From CAJQQK01 sp965224225 (GTDB lineage: Bacteria > Pseudomonadota > Alphaproteobacteria > Rhizobiales > Hyphomicrobiaceae), in NCBI GenBank assembly GCA_965224225.1, contig CBDCZF010000029.1, positions 248,001 to 312,000 of the forward strand: 64,000 bases of DNA, given 5' to 3'. Positions 7,318 to 15,724 of the stretch are shown here, one piece after another. The notes beneath the pieces are model-generated. The model was not told the origin of the DNA, made no database searches, and saw nothing but the letters and a program-made list of their open reading frames with translations. The number at the start of each line of letters is the position of its first letter. Within the stretch, counting starts at the first letter, position 1. The translations under genes were made by a program, and so were the position numbers.

Positions 7318-8271
7318 TCAAAGCTTGAACGTGGCGACTACACCTGCGTGGTAAGAACCTGCTGGTTTGAGCCCGAGCGCATATCCGACGGCCTCATCAC
7401 CGATGGCCTCATTGTGAACCTCAACGCTTCGGAAGTGGCCGTAGAGCGCCTGCGACGCAGCGATGTGGTCGAGCATTTGAGGGCGGCCATGATGTGCCAC
7501 ACTGAACCTTTTCGCCGGCGGCACGCTGCGCTCCAGCAGGACGAGGGTCCGTGCTGCCAAACTGCTATTACCGGTATCTTCGGAGGCCGCCAAAATAATC
7601 CGCATTGGCGTCTCATGCTCTTCGACATTAAAATCGCCGGCAACGAGCACCCAGGCCTGCGGGTCCCGGTCGAACATCTGATCGACGAGGAAACGCAACT
7701 CCAGTGCCTGGCCGACACGTTTCAAGGACGAAAGATAGTAGCCCTCGGCCCAGGCGGACGTTGTCTTCCAGACGAATGAAGATTCCTTCTGACCTGGAAT
7801 GCTGGATGCTAGGGGCGCACGCAGGTGAACGTTGACGAGGTGCAGCATTTGCCCGTCGACGTCAATTTCCGTGAGCAACAGCGGACGGTCGAATTCCTGC
7901 TCAACATGTCCGGCTTGCTGTGGCATTGCGGAATTCAACGGCACGCTTACGGGAGCCAGCAGCTCATGGCGGACCTGTCGCTGGGCATTAATCGGAAATC
8001 GCGAAAGCGTTACCAGATTATGGACGCTGTCCGGACCGCTGCTCGACTTCGAGGTCGTCGAGGCGCGGTGAAATGATGCGTAACGCGTCCCCTCGAGAAG
8101 TTGGTCGAGCGCGGCAAGACTGCGGCGCGGGCTGTTCGGTAATTTCTGTCCGTTAATTTCCTGAAGACAGAGGATATCGCCGTCGAGGCGCTCCAATGCT
8201 GGTCGCAACAGGGCTGCTCTGGGTTCAATCGGCAGATCGAGGCTCTCAACATTGAACGTGGCAATTCGCAT
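7318..8271 (-). CDS. Endonuclease/exonuclease/phosphatase (EEP) family protein
   Basis: A 317-residue single-domain EEP-fold hydrolase. It begins MRIATFNVESLD (metal-binding Asn in TFN), has the metal-binding Glu in LCLQEING, the GDFNVEEHETP block with Asp and Asn, and a C-terminal MLDHIAAS matching the catalytic Asp-His pair. The family includes nucleases and phosphodiesterases; the substrate cannot be told from sequence. The ATG at 8271 fits the fold start; an upstream TTG at 8283 is the alternative. It is the last gene before the tRNA-Ala and has no signal peptide. Confidence 0.85.
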   Translation of the reverse strand: MRIATFNVESLDLPIEPRAALLRPALERLDGDILCLQEINGQKLPNSPRRSLAALDQLLEGTRYASFHRASTTSKSSSGPDSVHNLVTLSRFPINAQRQVRHELLAPVSVPLNSAMPQQAGHVEQEFDRPLLLTEIDVDGQMLHLVNVHLRAPLASSIPGQKESSFVWKTTSAWAEGYYLSSLKRVGQALELRFLVDQMFDRDPQAWVLVAGDFNVEEHETPMRIILAASEDTGNSSLAARTLVLLERSVPPAKRFSVAHHGRPQMLDHIAASQALYGHFRSVEVHNEAIGDEAVGYALGLKPAGSYHAGVVATFKL

Positions 8272-8468
8272 GCGTTGTCTCAACTCTCTAGACTTCCTGA
8301 AAAACCCCTGGAAAATATGGGATTCCGGCGACTTTGCGATGAAGAGAATGGTGCTCAGGCTGGCGTTTTCTGAGCGGCTGGCATACCGCCGAAATCAAGG
8401 TTATCGAACACCAAAAACAGCCTTGCCTTTCAAGTTGTTAGGCGACATTTGCGAGAGGAATCTCAAGA

Positions 8469-8544
8469 TGGTGGAGCCGAGGGGAATCGAACCCCTGACC
8501 TCTGCAGTGCGATTGCAGCGCTCTCCCATCTGAGCTACGGCCCC
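8469..8544 (-). tRNA. tRNA-Ala(CGC)
   Basis: Reading the minus strand from 8544 gives a full cloverleaf. The acceptor stem GGGGCCG pairs with CGGCTCC and includes the G3-U70 pair diagnostic of alanine tRNA. The D stem is GCTC/GAGC, the anticodon stem CTGCA/TGCAG encloses loop ATCGCAC (anticodon CGC), and the T arm contains TTCGATT. The CCA end is encoded (8469-8471). Its 3' end faces the accessory block on the left, the orientation seen when islands integrate at tRNA genes. Confidence 0.95.
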
Positions 8545-8811
8545 ACTCCGCGCGCGGAGGGCCGGCATTAACGGGCCGGATCAATGTCTTGTCAAGCGGC
8601 TCCGGCCGGTTGGTTCGCAGTCTTGCCGCAGCACCGGACGCCGGCCTGGCGAGACCTGCCGGCCAGGACTCTGGTCAGTTGCCGGCCGAATAGCCCGGGC
8701 AATACGCAATATGCGCGCTTGTCGCCCGGCGCCTGACGATTTAAACGGGGGCCATCCAATTGCCGGCAGGGCTCTCGCAACTCGGCAACCCATCTCAAAC
8801 GGTTAAGCTGA

Positions 8812-9123
8812 ATGGCAGAAAATCTCGCAGTCGTTGTGCTCGACTTCCTGGGCTATGTGGTCGGCCTCTATCAGTGGGTGATCATCGCCGGTGTCGTATT
8901 TTCCTGGCTGATCGCGTTCAACGTCATCAATCCACACAACAATTTCGTGCGTTCGCTGTGGCAGGCGCTCAATGCGCTGACCGAGCCGCTGCTGCGGCCG
9001 ATCCGGCGGTTTCTGCCCGATATGGGCGGGCTCGACATCTCGCCGATCATCCTGCTGCTCGGCTGCTATTTCGTGCAGCAGGTTATCTATGGCGTTGCGA
9101 TTCCCGCCGTTCGTGGGATTTGA
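8812..9123 (+). CDS. YggT family membrane protein
   Basis: A 103-residue protein with two hydrophobic regions. The conserved family pattern is present: VFSWLIAFNVINPHNNFVRSL, then LTEPLLRPIRRFLPDMGGLDISPIILLL. YggT proteins are inner-membrane proteins linked to osmotic tolerance and cell-envelope organisation, and they commonly sit beside a YggU (DUF167) gene, as here (9 bases apart). It is the first gene of a likely three-gene unit with the DUF167 protein and folD. Confidence 0.93.
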   Translation: MAENLAVVVLDFLGYVVGLYQWVIIAGVVFSWLIAFNVINPHNNFVRSLWQALNALTEPLLRPIRRFLPDMGGLDISPIILLLGCYFVQQVIYGVAIPAVRGI

Positions 9124-9132
9124 CGGGCCGCC

Positions 9133-9510
9133 GTGGCGAGGGCGGCGGAACAGAGAACGGATGCCTGGCGTCAGCGGTCGACGGACACGGACGAGATATT
9201 GTTGCGTGTCCGGCTGACGCCAAAAAGCTCGCGCGACGGCGTCGAGGGGCTGGTCGATACACAGGATGGCCGGGCTCTGGCCGTACGGGTCCGGGCGGCG
9301 CCGGAAAAAGGCGCGGCTAACAAGGCGCTGATCGCAGCAATCGCAGATTGGCTCGGGCTCCCCAAAACAACTATAACGCTGGCGTCCGGTGCCAAGTCAC
9401 GCCTCAAAATTTTGACCGTCAGATCGCCCAATCGGCATGATCACGATCGTGCCCGACGCCAATTGGAAAGTCTTTCAGCCTCCGAGGAACCAACCGATGA
9501 GCCAAGATGA
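9133..9510 (+). CDS. DUF167 (YggU family) protein
   Basis: A 125-residue protein with a single DUF167 domain. The signatures are LRVRLTPKSSRDGVEG, VRVRAAPEKGAANKALI and SGAKSRLKILTV. The molecular function of this widespread family is not established. The start is a GTG nine bases after the yggT stop; an internal start nearer LLRVRLTP is possible. Its last 14 bases overlap the folD start, so the three genes are probably co-transcribed. Confidence 0.9.
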   Translation: MARAAEQRTDAWRQRSTDTDEILLRVRLTPKSSRDGVEGLVDTQDGRALAVRVRAAPEKGAANKALIAAIADWLGLPKTTITLASGAKSRLKILTVRSPNRHDHDRARRQLESLSASEEPTDEPR

Positions 9511-10378
9511 GTCGAACGGCCTGATCATCGACGGGAAGGCGATTGCCGCCGAGGTGCGCGGCGACGTTGCTCGCGGTGTCGCCGAACTCAAGGGACGGCA
9601 CGGCATCGTGCCGGGTCTCGCCGTAGTGCTCGTCGGCGAGGATCCGGCAAGCCAGGTCTACGTGCGCAACAAGGGCCGCCAGACGACCGAGGCCGGCATG
9701 AACTCGATCGAGCACAAACTGCCGGCTGAAACCAGCGAAGCGGAACTCCTGGAACTGGTCAAATCGCTCAACGAGGATGCCGCCGTGCACGGCATCCTGG
9801 TGCAATTGCCGCTGCCGAACCACATCGATGAAAAGCGCGTGCTCGAAACCATCGACCCGATCAAGGACGTCGACGGATTTCATCCCGTCAACGTCGGGCG
9901 GTTGTCGGCCGGCGAGGATGCGCTCGTGCCCTGCACGCCGGCCGGCAGTATCATTCTGCTCAAATCCGTCAAGCCCGATCTGACGGGGCTCGAAGCCGTG
10001 ATCATCGGTCGTTCGAACATCGTCGGCAAGCCGATGATGCAACTCCTGCTGCGCGAAAACTGCACGGTAACGGTCGCGCACTCGCGCACCCGCGATCTGC
10101 CGGAGGTCGTGCGCCGGGCCGACATCGTGGTGGCCGCCGTCGGGCGCCCGGAAATGGTGCGCGGCGACTGGATCAAGCCCGGCGCCATCGTGATCGACGT
10201 CGGCATCAACCGGGTGCCCGGCGCCGAGGCCGGCAAAACCCGACTGGTCGGTGATGTCGCCTTCGATGAGGCGCGAGCGGTCGCCGGTGCGATCACGCCG
10301 GTACCGGGCGGTGTCGGACCGATGACGATCGCCTGCCTGCTCAAGAATACCCTGCAGGCGGCAACGCCAACTGGCTGA
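9497..10378 (+). CDS. folD: Bifunctional methylenetetrahydrofolate dehydrogenase/methenyltetrahydrofolate cyclohydrolase
   Basis: FolD interconverts 5,10-methylene-THF and 10-formyl-THF in cytoplasmic one-carbon metabolism using NADP. The 293-residue protein has the expected catalytic-domain blocks VGEDPASQVYVRNKGRQT (catalytic Lys in VRNK), HGILVQLPLP and the Rossmann region VIIGRSNIVGKPM, ending in TPVPGGVGPMTIACLL. The ATG at 9497 follows GAGGAAC (9484-9490). It overlaps the DUF167 gene by 14 bases. Confidence 0.96.
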   Translation: MSQDESNGLIIDGKAIAAEVRGDVARGVAELKGRHGIVPGLAVVLVGEDPASQVYVRNKGRQTTEAGMNSIEHKLPAETSEAELLELVKSLNEDAAVHGILVQLPLPNHIDEKRVLETIDPIKDVDGFHPVNVGRLSAGEDALVPCTPAGSIILLKSVKPDLTGLEAVIIGRSNIVGKPMMQLLLRENCTVTVAHSRTRDLPEVVRRADIVVAAVGRPEMVRGDWIKPGAIVIDVGINRVPGAEAGKTRLVGDVAFDEARAVAGAITPVPGGVGPMTIACLLKNTLQAATPTG

Positions 10379-10389
10379 TCCGGCCATGA

Positions 10390-10415
10390 GCCACGGGACC
10401 GTCAGTCACCGTGGC
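10390..10415. terminator. Hairpin between convergent folD and DUF1330 genes
   Basis: GCCACGG (10390-10396) and CCGTGGC (10409-10415) form a 7-bp stem with a 12-base loop just after folD and across the stop codon of the opposing gene. There is no T-run on either side, so terminator function is only suggested by position. Confidence 0.3.
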
Positions 10416-10698
10416 CCTCGACGATCACGACGTAGCCCTCGGAAGCTTCCTGGCGGATCGCAGCAGCTGCCTGGTATTCGGGGCTGTGGTAACAAGCCTT
10501 GGCCTGTGCAAGGCTTTCGAACTCGAGGATGACGTGCCGGTCGTAGGGCATTTCCGCCTCTACCCCCTGCCAGTCACCACCCCGGACGACAAAGCGGGCG
10601 TTATACTTCTCGAAGACCGGGCCGTTGGCCGCAACATAGTCCTTGTAGCGCTCCGGGTCCGTCACGCGCATATGTGCAATCAGATATCCTTTGGCCAT
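10402..10698 (-). CDS. DUF1330 domain protein
   Basis: A 98-residue protein with the dimeric alpha/beta-barrel DUF1330 fold. It starts MAKGYLIAHMRVTDPERYKDY and contains ARFVVRGGDWQGVE and HVILEFESLAQAKACYHSPEYQ, the family's typical blocks. The function of the family is unknown. It is monocistronic, convergent with folD and divergent from the molybdenum hydroxylase operon. Confidence 0.9.
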   Translation of the reverse strand: MAKGYLIAHMRVTDPERYKDYVAANGPVFEKYNARFVVRGGDWQGVEAEMPYDRHVILEFESLAQAKACYHSPEYQAAAAIRQEASEGYVVIVEGHGD

Positions 10699-10935
10699 CC
10701 AAACGTCCTCGATTTCGTTGATCGCCCGCCTGCGGCGTCATCGCCAATGTGATGTTGCGGCCCGAGGCGGGCATTGTGCCCCCTGCAACCGGTCCCGCGT
10801 CACAACAAACCAGTATCACTTGGCTTTTCCAACGCCTATACTGGGTGTTAATCACGCAGGTGTCGCCGGCCCGGCCTGGCGATGCGGTGATATTGTTGCC
10901 ACGTTGAACATCCGAACACATACCCGAGGATACGC

Positions 10936-11796
10936 ATGAGATACGAAGCGCCAGAAACGCTTGATGCTGCTGTGCGGCTATTGTCATCCGAATCCGGCTT
11001 GGCAAAGGTCCTTGCAGGCGGCACCGACCTCCTCGTCCAGCTACGCACCGACGTAGTCGAACCGGACCTCGTCGTCGATATCAAGAAGATCGGCGAAATG
11101 CGCCAGATCGCCGAGGAAAACGGTGGTTACCGGATCGGCGCTGCCGTCACGGGCGCCGAACTGGAAGAGCACGCTACCTTGTCGAAGGCCTGGCCCGGCG
11201 TTGTCGAAGGCGCCAACCTGATCGGCTCGACCCAGATCCAGGGCCGCGCCACGATGGGCGGCAACCTGTGCAACGGCTCACCGGCAGCCGATAGCGTACC
11301 GGGCCTGATTGCCGCCAATGCGACCTGCACCGTGGTCGGCCCCAACGGGCGCCGCGAAATGAAGGTCGAGGACGTGATGACCGGGCCGCGGCAATTGGCG
11401 ATCGGCAAGGACGAAATCATCGTCTCGTTCTTCCTGCCGGCCCGTCCGGCGCGTTCTTCCGACGCTTATGAGCGCTTCATTCCGCGCACCGAAATGGATA
11501 TTGCCGTGGTGGGCGCCGGCGTCAGTCTGACACTCGATGAGAGCGGCACGATCAGCGATGCCCGCGTTTCGCTCGGCGCGGTTGCCGCCCGTCCGCTGCT
11601 GGTCGCCGAGGCGGCCCAGGCGATAATCGGTACCAGCCTCGATGACGAGGCGCTGAAGAAGCTTGATGCAGCCGCCCAGGCCGCCTGCAAGCCGATCGAC
11701 GACAAACGCGGCACCGTCGAGTACCGCACCAAGGTTGCCGGCGTGCTCGCCCGGCGCACCGCACAACGAGCTTACGACCGCGCGAGGGCTGCATAA
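10936..11796 (+). CDS. FAD-binding medium subunit of a xanthine dehydrogenase-family molybdenum hydroxylase
   Basis: This subunit carries FAD and passes electrons from the Fe-S subunit to the final acceptor. The 286-residue protein has the FAD-binding loops AGGTDLLVQL (about residues 28-37) and TMGGNLCNGSPAAD (about 109-122), which define the CoxM/CutM family. The ATG at 10936 is preceded by CCGAGGA. It is the first gene of a tight medium-small-large operon: the next ATG directly follows its stop codon. The substrate is unknown; the CO dehydrogenase annotation often given to this family is not supported by the large subunit. Confidence 0.93.
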   Translation: MRYEAPETLDAAVRLLSSESGLAKVLAGGTDLLVQLRTDVVEPDLVVDIKKIGEMRQIAEENGGYRIGAAVTGAELEEHATLSKAWPGVVEGANLIGSTQIQGRATMGGNLCNGSPAADSVPGLIAANATCTVVGPNGRREMKVEDVMTGPRQLAIGKDEIIVSFFLPARPARSSDAYERFIPRTEMDIAVVGAGVSLTLDESGTISDARVSLGAVAARPLLVAEAAQAIIGTSLDDEALKKLDAAAQAACKPIDDKRGTVEYRTKVAGVLARRTAQRAYDRARAA

Positions 11797-12270
11797 ATGA
11801 AACATCACATCTCCTTTGAATTGAACGGCGATCCCATCGAAGTACTGTGCGATGCCGATCAGACATTGCTCGACGTCCTGCGCAATGAACTCGACATGAT
11901 CGGCACCAAGGAAGGCTGCTCGACGGGTGACTGCGGCGCCTGCTCGGTGACCGTGAATGATCGCCTGGTCTGCTCGTGCCTGATGCTCGGGCCCGAAGCC
12001 AACGGCAAGAAGGTTGCGACCATCGAGGGCATGGCCGAAGGCGAGAAACTGCACCCGCTGCAGCAGAAGTTCCTTGAGCATGCAGCCTTGCAGTGCGGCG
12101 TGTGCACGCCGGGCTTCCTGGTTGCGGCCAAGTCGCTGCTCGAGCGCAATCCCGACCCGACAGAGACGGAAGTGCGCTACTGGCTGGCCGGCAACCTGTG
12201 CCGCTGCACCGGTTATGACAAGATCGTCCGCGCCGTCATGGACGCTGCCGCGGAAATGAGAGGAGCCTGA
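11797..12270 (+). CDS. [2Fe-2S] small subunit of a molybdenum hydroxylase
   Basis: A 157-residue electron-transfer subunit with two [2Fe-2S] clusters. The N-terminal plant-type ferredoxin domain has GCSTGDCGACSV and a later Cys in LVCSC. The C-terminal helical domain has the paired motifs QCGVCTPGF and GNLCRCTGY. Both cluster sets are complete. The start codon abuts the stop of the FAD subunit gene, and the large subunit gene follows after five bases. Confidence 0.95.
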   Translation: MKHHISFELNGDPIEVLCDADQTLLDVLRNELDMIGTKEGCSTGDCGACSVTVNDRLVCSCLMLGPEANGKKVATIEGMAEGEKLHPLQQKFLEHAALQCGVCTPGFLVAAKSLLERNPDPTETEVRYWLAGNLCRCTGYDKIVRAVMDAAAEMRGA

Positions 12271-12275
12271 TCCAG

Positions 12276-14567
12276 ATGCAGGAAAAGATAGGCAACCCGC
12301 CGACCGACCATGATTACAGGTGGGTCGGCACCCGCCAGATCCGGCCTGACGGCATGGACAAGGTCACCGGCCGCGCGCGGTTCGGCGCCGATTTCAATCT
12401 GCCGGGCCAATTGGTCGGCAAGGCGCTGCGCTCACCGCACGCCCATGCCCGCATCAAGAGCATCGACACCTCGAAGGCTGCGGCACTCGAAGGTGTGAAG
12501 GCGATCGTCACAGGCGCCGATTTCGCCGCCCAGGAATCGAAGCCGTCGCCCGCTGGCGAAATGATGGTCAATTACAACCACATCCTGACCACTGTCATGG
12601 CCCGCGACAAGGCGCTGTTCGAGGGCCACACGGTTGCAGCCGTTGCCGCGACCAGCGAAGCCATTGCCAAGAAGGCGTTGCGCCTGATCGAGGTCGACTA
12701 CGAGGTGTTGCCGCACGTCATCGATCCGGACGAGGCGATGAAGCCCGATGCCCCGTTGCTGCATGATGACCTGTTCACTGCTGGCGTCACGCCCAAGCCG
12801 GACAAACCCTCGAATGTCGCCTCGCGCATGGAACTTGTGAAGGGTGACATCGATAAAGGATTCGGCGAGGCCGACCTGATCGTCGAGCGCGAATTCAGGA
12901 CGGCGCCCGTCCACCAGGCCTACATCGAGCCACACGCCTGCCTCGCCGTCGTCAACCAGGACCAGCAGGCCGAGCTCTGGGTTACGACCCAGGGTCACTG
13001 GATCGTGCGCGCTCATTGCGCCCGCTTGCTCGGCTGGGACGCCTCTCAGATTCGCGTGACCTCGAGCGAGATCGGCGGCGGCTTCGGCGGCAAGACCGTC
13101 GTCTATCAGGAGCCGGTCGCCCTGGCACTCGCAGAAAAGGCGCGCCGTCCGGTCAAGATGGTGATGAGCCGCGAGGAGGTGTTCCGTGCCAGCGGTCCGG
13201 CGCCGGGCACGCACATGAACGTCAAGATCGGCGTCAAGAACGACGGCCGCATGGTCGCCGGTTACGCCGAGCTTAAATACCAGGCCGGTGCCCTGCCGGG
13301 CTCACCCGTCTCGCAGGGTCTGATGGCGGCCTATGCGCCCTACGAAATCGATAACGTGTATGTCGTCGGTTTCGACGTCGTCTCCAACCGTCCGAAGGTT
13401 GCAGCCTACCGCGCGCCGGGGGCACCGATGTCGGAATACGCGGTTGAATGCGTGGTCGACGAAATCGCGCAAAAGCTCAACATCGATCCGATCGAATTGC
13501 GCCTCAAGAACGCTGCCAAGGAAGGCACGCAGACCGCGCACGGCCCCAAGTTCGGACCCATAGGTCTGATCGAGACGCTTGAAGCGGCCAAGGCGTCCGA
13601 TCACTGGAAGGCGCCGCTCGGCCCCAACCAAGGTCGCGGCATGGCCTCGGGCTTCTGGTACAACATCGGCGGGCAGACGACGGTCTCGGTTGCGCTTAAC
13701 GAGGACGGCTCGGTCAACCTGACCGCCGGCACACCCGATATCGGCGGGCTCCGGGCATCACTTGCGATGATGGCAGCCGAGGAGTTGGGCGTTGAGTATT
13801 CGGCGATCCGGCCGATGATCGGCGATACCCAGCAACTGGGCTACAACTTCCTGACCGGTGGCAGCCGCGCCTGCTTCTCGAGCGGCATGGCAACCGTGGA
13901 AGCCTGCCGCGAGATCCAACAGGAGGCCTGCAAACGGGCCTCCCTGATTTGGGAAATCGACGAGGACGCCGTGGAGTTCGTCGACGGCAAGGTGCGTCCT
14001 GCCGGCGATAACGCGGGTGCGCACGAGCCGATGGACCTCAAGGACATTGCCGCCATCGCCGGCAAGACCGGCGGTCCGATCGTCGGCAATTCCTCGATCA
14101 ACGCCCAGGGCGCCGCACCGAGCCTCGGCACCCACCTCGTCGACGTCGAGGTCGATCCGGAAACCGGCAAGGTCGACGTCAAGCGCTACACCGTCATCCA
14201 GGATGCCGGCCGCGCGATCCATCCCGCCTACGTCGAAGGCCAGTTCCAGGGCGGCGCCGCCCAGGGCGTCGGCTGGGCGCTCAACGAGGAATACATCTAC
14301 GATGCCAACGGCAAGCTCGATAACGCGAGCTTCCTCGATTATCGCGTGCCGGTCGCCTCCGACCTGCCGATGATCGACACCATCATCGTCGAGGTTCCGA
14401 ACCCGAACCACCCCTATGGCGTGCGCGGCGTCGGCGAAACACCGATCGTGCCGCCGATGGGCGCGATTGCCAATGCCGTCTCGCGGGCCACCGGCATCCG
14501 CTTCGCAGAACTGCCGATGTCACCGCCGAAAGTGCTGAAGGCGATCGATAATGCGAAAGGCGCATAA
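12276..14567 (+). CDS. Molybdopterin-binding large subunit of a xanthine dehydrogenase-family hydroxylase
   Basis: This is the 763-residue catalytic subunit binding Mo-molybdopterin cytosine dinucleotide. Visible features are the cofactor loop GGGFGGK (near residue 266), the active-site region AAYRAPGAP (near 375) and the catalytic Glu721 in RGVGETP. The form I CO dehydrogenase signature AYxCSFR is absent, so this is not an aerobic CO dehydrogenase; it should hydroxylate an organic substrate (heterocycle, aldehyde or aromatic CoA ester). A GAGGAG site precedes the ATG. The operon ends at a strong hairpin, and a MoaD/ThiS-like gene follows. Confidence 0.93.
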   Translation: MQEKIGNPPTDHDYRWVGTRQIRPDGMDKVTGRARFGADFNLPGQLVGKALRSPHAHARIKSIDTSKAAALEGVKAIVTGADFAAQESKPSPAGEMMVNYNHILTTVMARDKALFEGHTVAAVAATSEAIAKKALRLIEVDYEVLPHVIDPDEAMKPDAPLLHDDLFTAGVTPKPDKPSNVASRMELVKGDIDKGFGEADLIVEREFRTAPVHQAYIEPHACLAVVNQDQQAELWVTTQGHWIVRAHCARLLGWDASQIRVTSSEIGGGFGGKTVVYQEPVALALAEKARRPVKMVMSREEVFRASGPAPGTHMNVKIGVKNDGRMVAGYAELKYQAGALPGSPVSQGLMAAYAPYEIDNVYVVGFDVVSNRPKVAAYRAPGAPMSEYAVECVVDEIAQKLNIDPIELRLKNAAKEGTQTAHGPKFGPIGLIETLEAAKASDHWKAPLGPNQGRGMASGFWYNIGGQTTVSVALNEDGSVNLTAGTPDIGGLRASLAMMAAEELGVEYSAIRPMIGDTQQLGYNFLTGGSRACFSSGMATVEACREIQQEACKRASLIWEIDEDAVEFVDGKVRPAGDNAGAHEPMDLKDIAAIAGKTGGPIVGNSSINAQGAAPSLGTHLVDVEVDPETGKVDVKRYTVIQDAGRAIHPAYVEGQFQGGAAQGVGWALNEEYIYDANGKLDNASFLDYRVPVASDLPMIDTIIVEVPNPNHPYGVRGVGETPIVPPMGAIANAVSRATGIRFAELPMSPPKVLKAIDNAKGA

Positions 14568-14609
14568 GGCATAGCGACTTGGTGCTTGGCACCCGGTTTG
14601 ACAAACGGG

Positions 14610-14649
14610 ATGGGGCGGCGGAACGGTTGCGTGACGCCGCCCCATTTTG
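14610..14649 (+). terminator. Rho-independent terminator after the molybdenum hydroxylase operon
   Basis: ATGGGGCGGCG (14610-14620) and CGCCGCCCCAT (14635-14645) form a perfect 11-bp GC-rich stem with a 14-base loop, followed by TTTT. It lies 43 bases after the stop of the large subunit gene and separates that operon from the downstream MoaD-like gene. Confidence 0.75.
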
Positions 14650-14686
14650 CTACACGGGCGGCACACGGATATCGAGGGCTGACGCA

Positions 14687-14932
14687 ATGGCTCATGTAAC
14701 TTTGATCGGCAATCTCAAGCAGTTCACCGGCGGCGTTACCGATCTCGAGGTCGATGCTGCCAATGTCCGCCAGCTCTATGCCAAGCTTGGCGAACAGTTC
14801 CCGGAACTGGCTCCCCACCTGAACGATTCGCTCGCGGTCGCGATCGACGGTGAGATCTTTCAGGAAACGATCATCGCCAAGATCAAGCCGGATAGCTCGG
14901 TGCAGTTGCTGCCGGCGATACCGGGGGGCTAA
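14687..14932 (+). CDS. MoaD/ThiS family sulfur-carrier-like protein
   Basis: An 81-residue beta-grasp protein starting MAHVTLIGNLKQFTGG and ending PAIPGG. The free C-terminal Gly-Gly is the site adenylated and thiocarboxylated in MoaD, ThiS and related carriers. The ATG at 14687 has GAGGG upstream; the open frame extends further but lacks family similarity. No MoaE, ThiG or E1-like partner is nearby. The position after a molybdenum hydroxylase operon suggests a link to that cofactor, but the terminator between them means it could be independent. It is not a standard moaD by context. Confidence 0.8.
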   Translation: MAHVTLIGNLKQFTGGVTDLEVDAANVRQLYAKLGEQFPELAPHLNDSLAVAIDGEIFQETIIAKIKPDSSVQLLPAIPGG

Positions 14933-14948
14933 AGATAGGGTTTCAGTG

Positions 14949-15022
14949 TTCAGGTTTCAGGTTTCAGGTTTCAGGTTTCAATAAGAGGCACCGAAATCCC
15001 TGAATCCTCAAACCTGAAACCT
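14949..15022. repeat. Heptamer tandem repeat with inverted copy
   Basis: From 14949 to 14980 the heptamer CAGGTTT is repeated about four times. At 15010-15022 the complement AAACCTGAAACCT appears, so the region can fold back on itself. It lies between the MoaD-like gene and rppH. A second heptamer-based palindrome of different sequence is at 63654-63715. Confidence 0.75.
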
Positions 15023-15046
15023 TTAGCCAAACGCGAGCCTCATTCT

Positions 15047-15559
15047 ATGTCCGAAGAGACCTTACCAACCGCCTACCGCCCCTGCGTCGGCGTCATGGTG
15101 CTGAACCGCGAGGGCCATATATGGATCGGTCGGCGCATCGAGGCGCAGGACGATGCCGAGGGATCGGGCGACTGGTGGCAGATGCCGCAGGGCGGGATCG
15201 ATAAGGGTGAAGATCCGCGATCCGCGGCGATCCGCGAGCTCCACGAGGAAACCGGAATCCGGTCGGCCGAAATCATCGCCGAAACCAAGGACTGGGTGAA
15301 ATACGACCTCCCCGACCATCTGATCGGCAAGGCCTGGGGCGGACGCTATCGCGGGCAGAAACAGAAGTGGTTCGTCTTTCGGTTCCTTGGCGACGAGGCC
15401 GAGATAAACATTACACCTGCAGACCATCCAATCGAATTCGACCAATGGCGATGGGCCGCTAGGGACGAACTGCTGGACGTAATCGTCGTCTTCAAGCGCG
15501 AGGTTTACCGGGAAGTTCTCGCGGAATTCGAGGCTGTGATCGGCCCATTGCAGCGGTAG
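15047..15559 (+). CDS. rppH: RNA pyrophosphohydrolase (Nudix)
   Basis: RppH removes pyrophosphate from 5'-triphosphorylated RNA and so starts mRNA decay; the same family hydrolyses dinucleoside polyphosphates. The 170-residue protein begins YRPCVGVMVLNREGHIWIGRR, has WQMPQGGIDKGEDP leading into the Nudix box (G-x5-E-x7-REUxEE, ending RELHEETGI), and the RppH-type KQKWFVFRF block. The ATG at 15047 lies 25 bases after a heptamer palindrome. Confidence 0.95.
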   Translation: MSEETLPTAYRPCVGVMVLNREGHIWIGRRIEAQDDAEGSGDWWQMPQGGIDKGEDPRSAAIRELHEETGIRSAEIIAETKDWVKYDLPDHLIGKAWGGRYRGQKQKWFVFRFLGDEAEINITPADHPIEFDQWRWAARDELLDVIVVFKREVYREVLAEFEAVIGPLQR

Positions 15560-15724
15560 CGGGCCGCTAGCCATCTTATGTTGCAGCTGAAAATCGGCAC
15601 TGGCCGAAACTGCGACAGGCGAGCGCACGGCTTGCGAAACAGTTCCGGATCGTTATGAGTACTTCGTCCGGCGCCCGGCAGGCGCCCCGCTACTCCATTC
15701 ATGCCCAAAAGCAGGTTTGACGCC

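Noticed and set aside
12276..14567. Aerobic CO dehydrogenase large subunit (coxL)
   Set aside because: The AYxCSFR active-site signature is absent; the AAYRAPGAP motif fits other molybdenum hydroxylases.
14941..15030. CRISPR-like direct repeats
   Set aside because: The repeat unit is seven bases with no spacers and no cas genes nearby.
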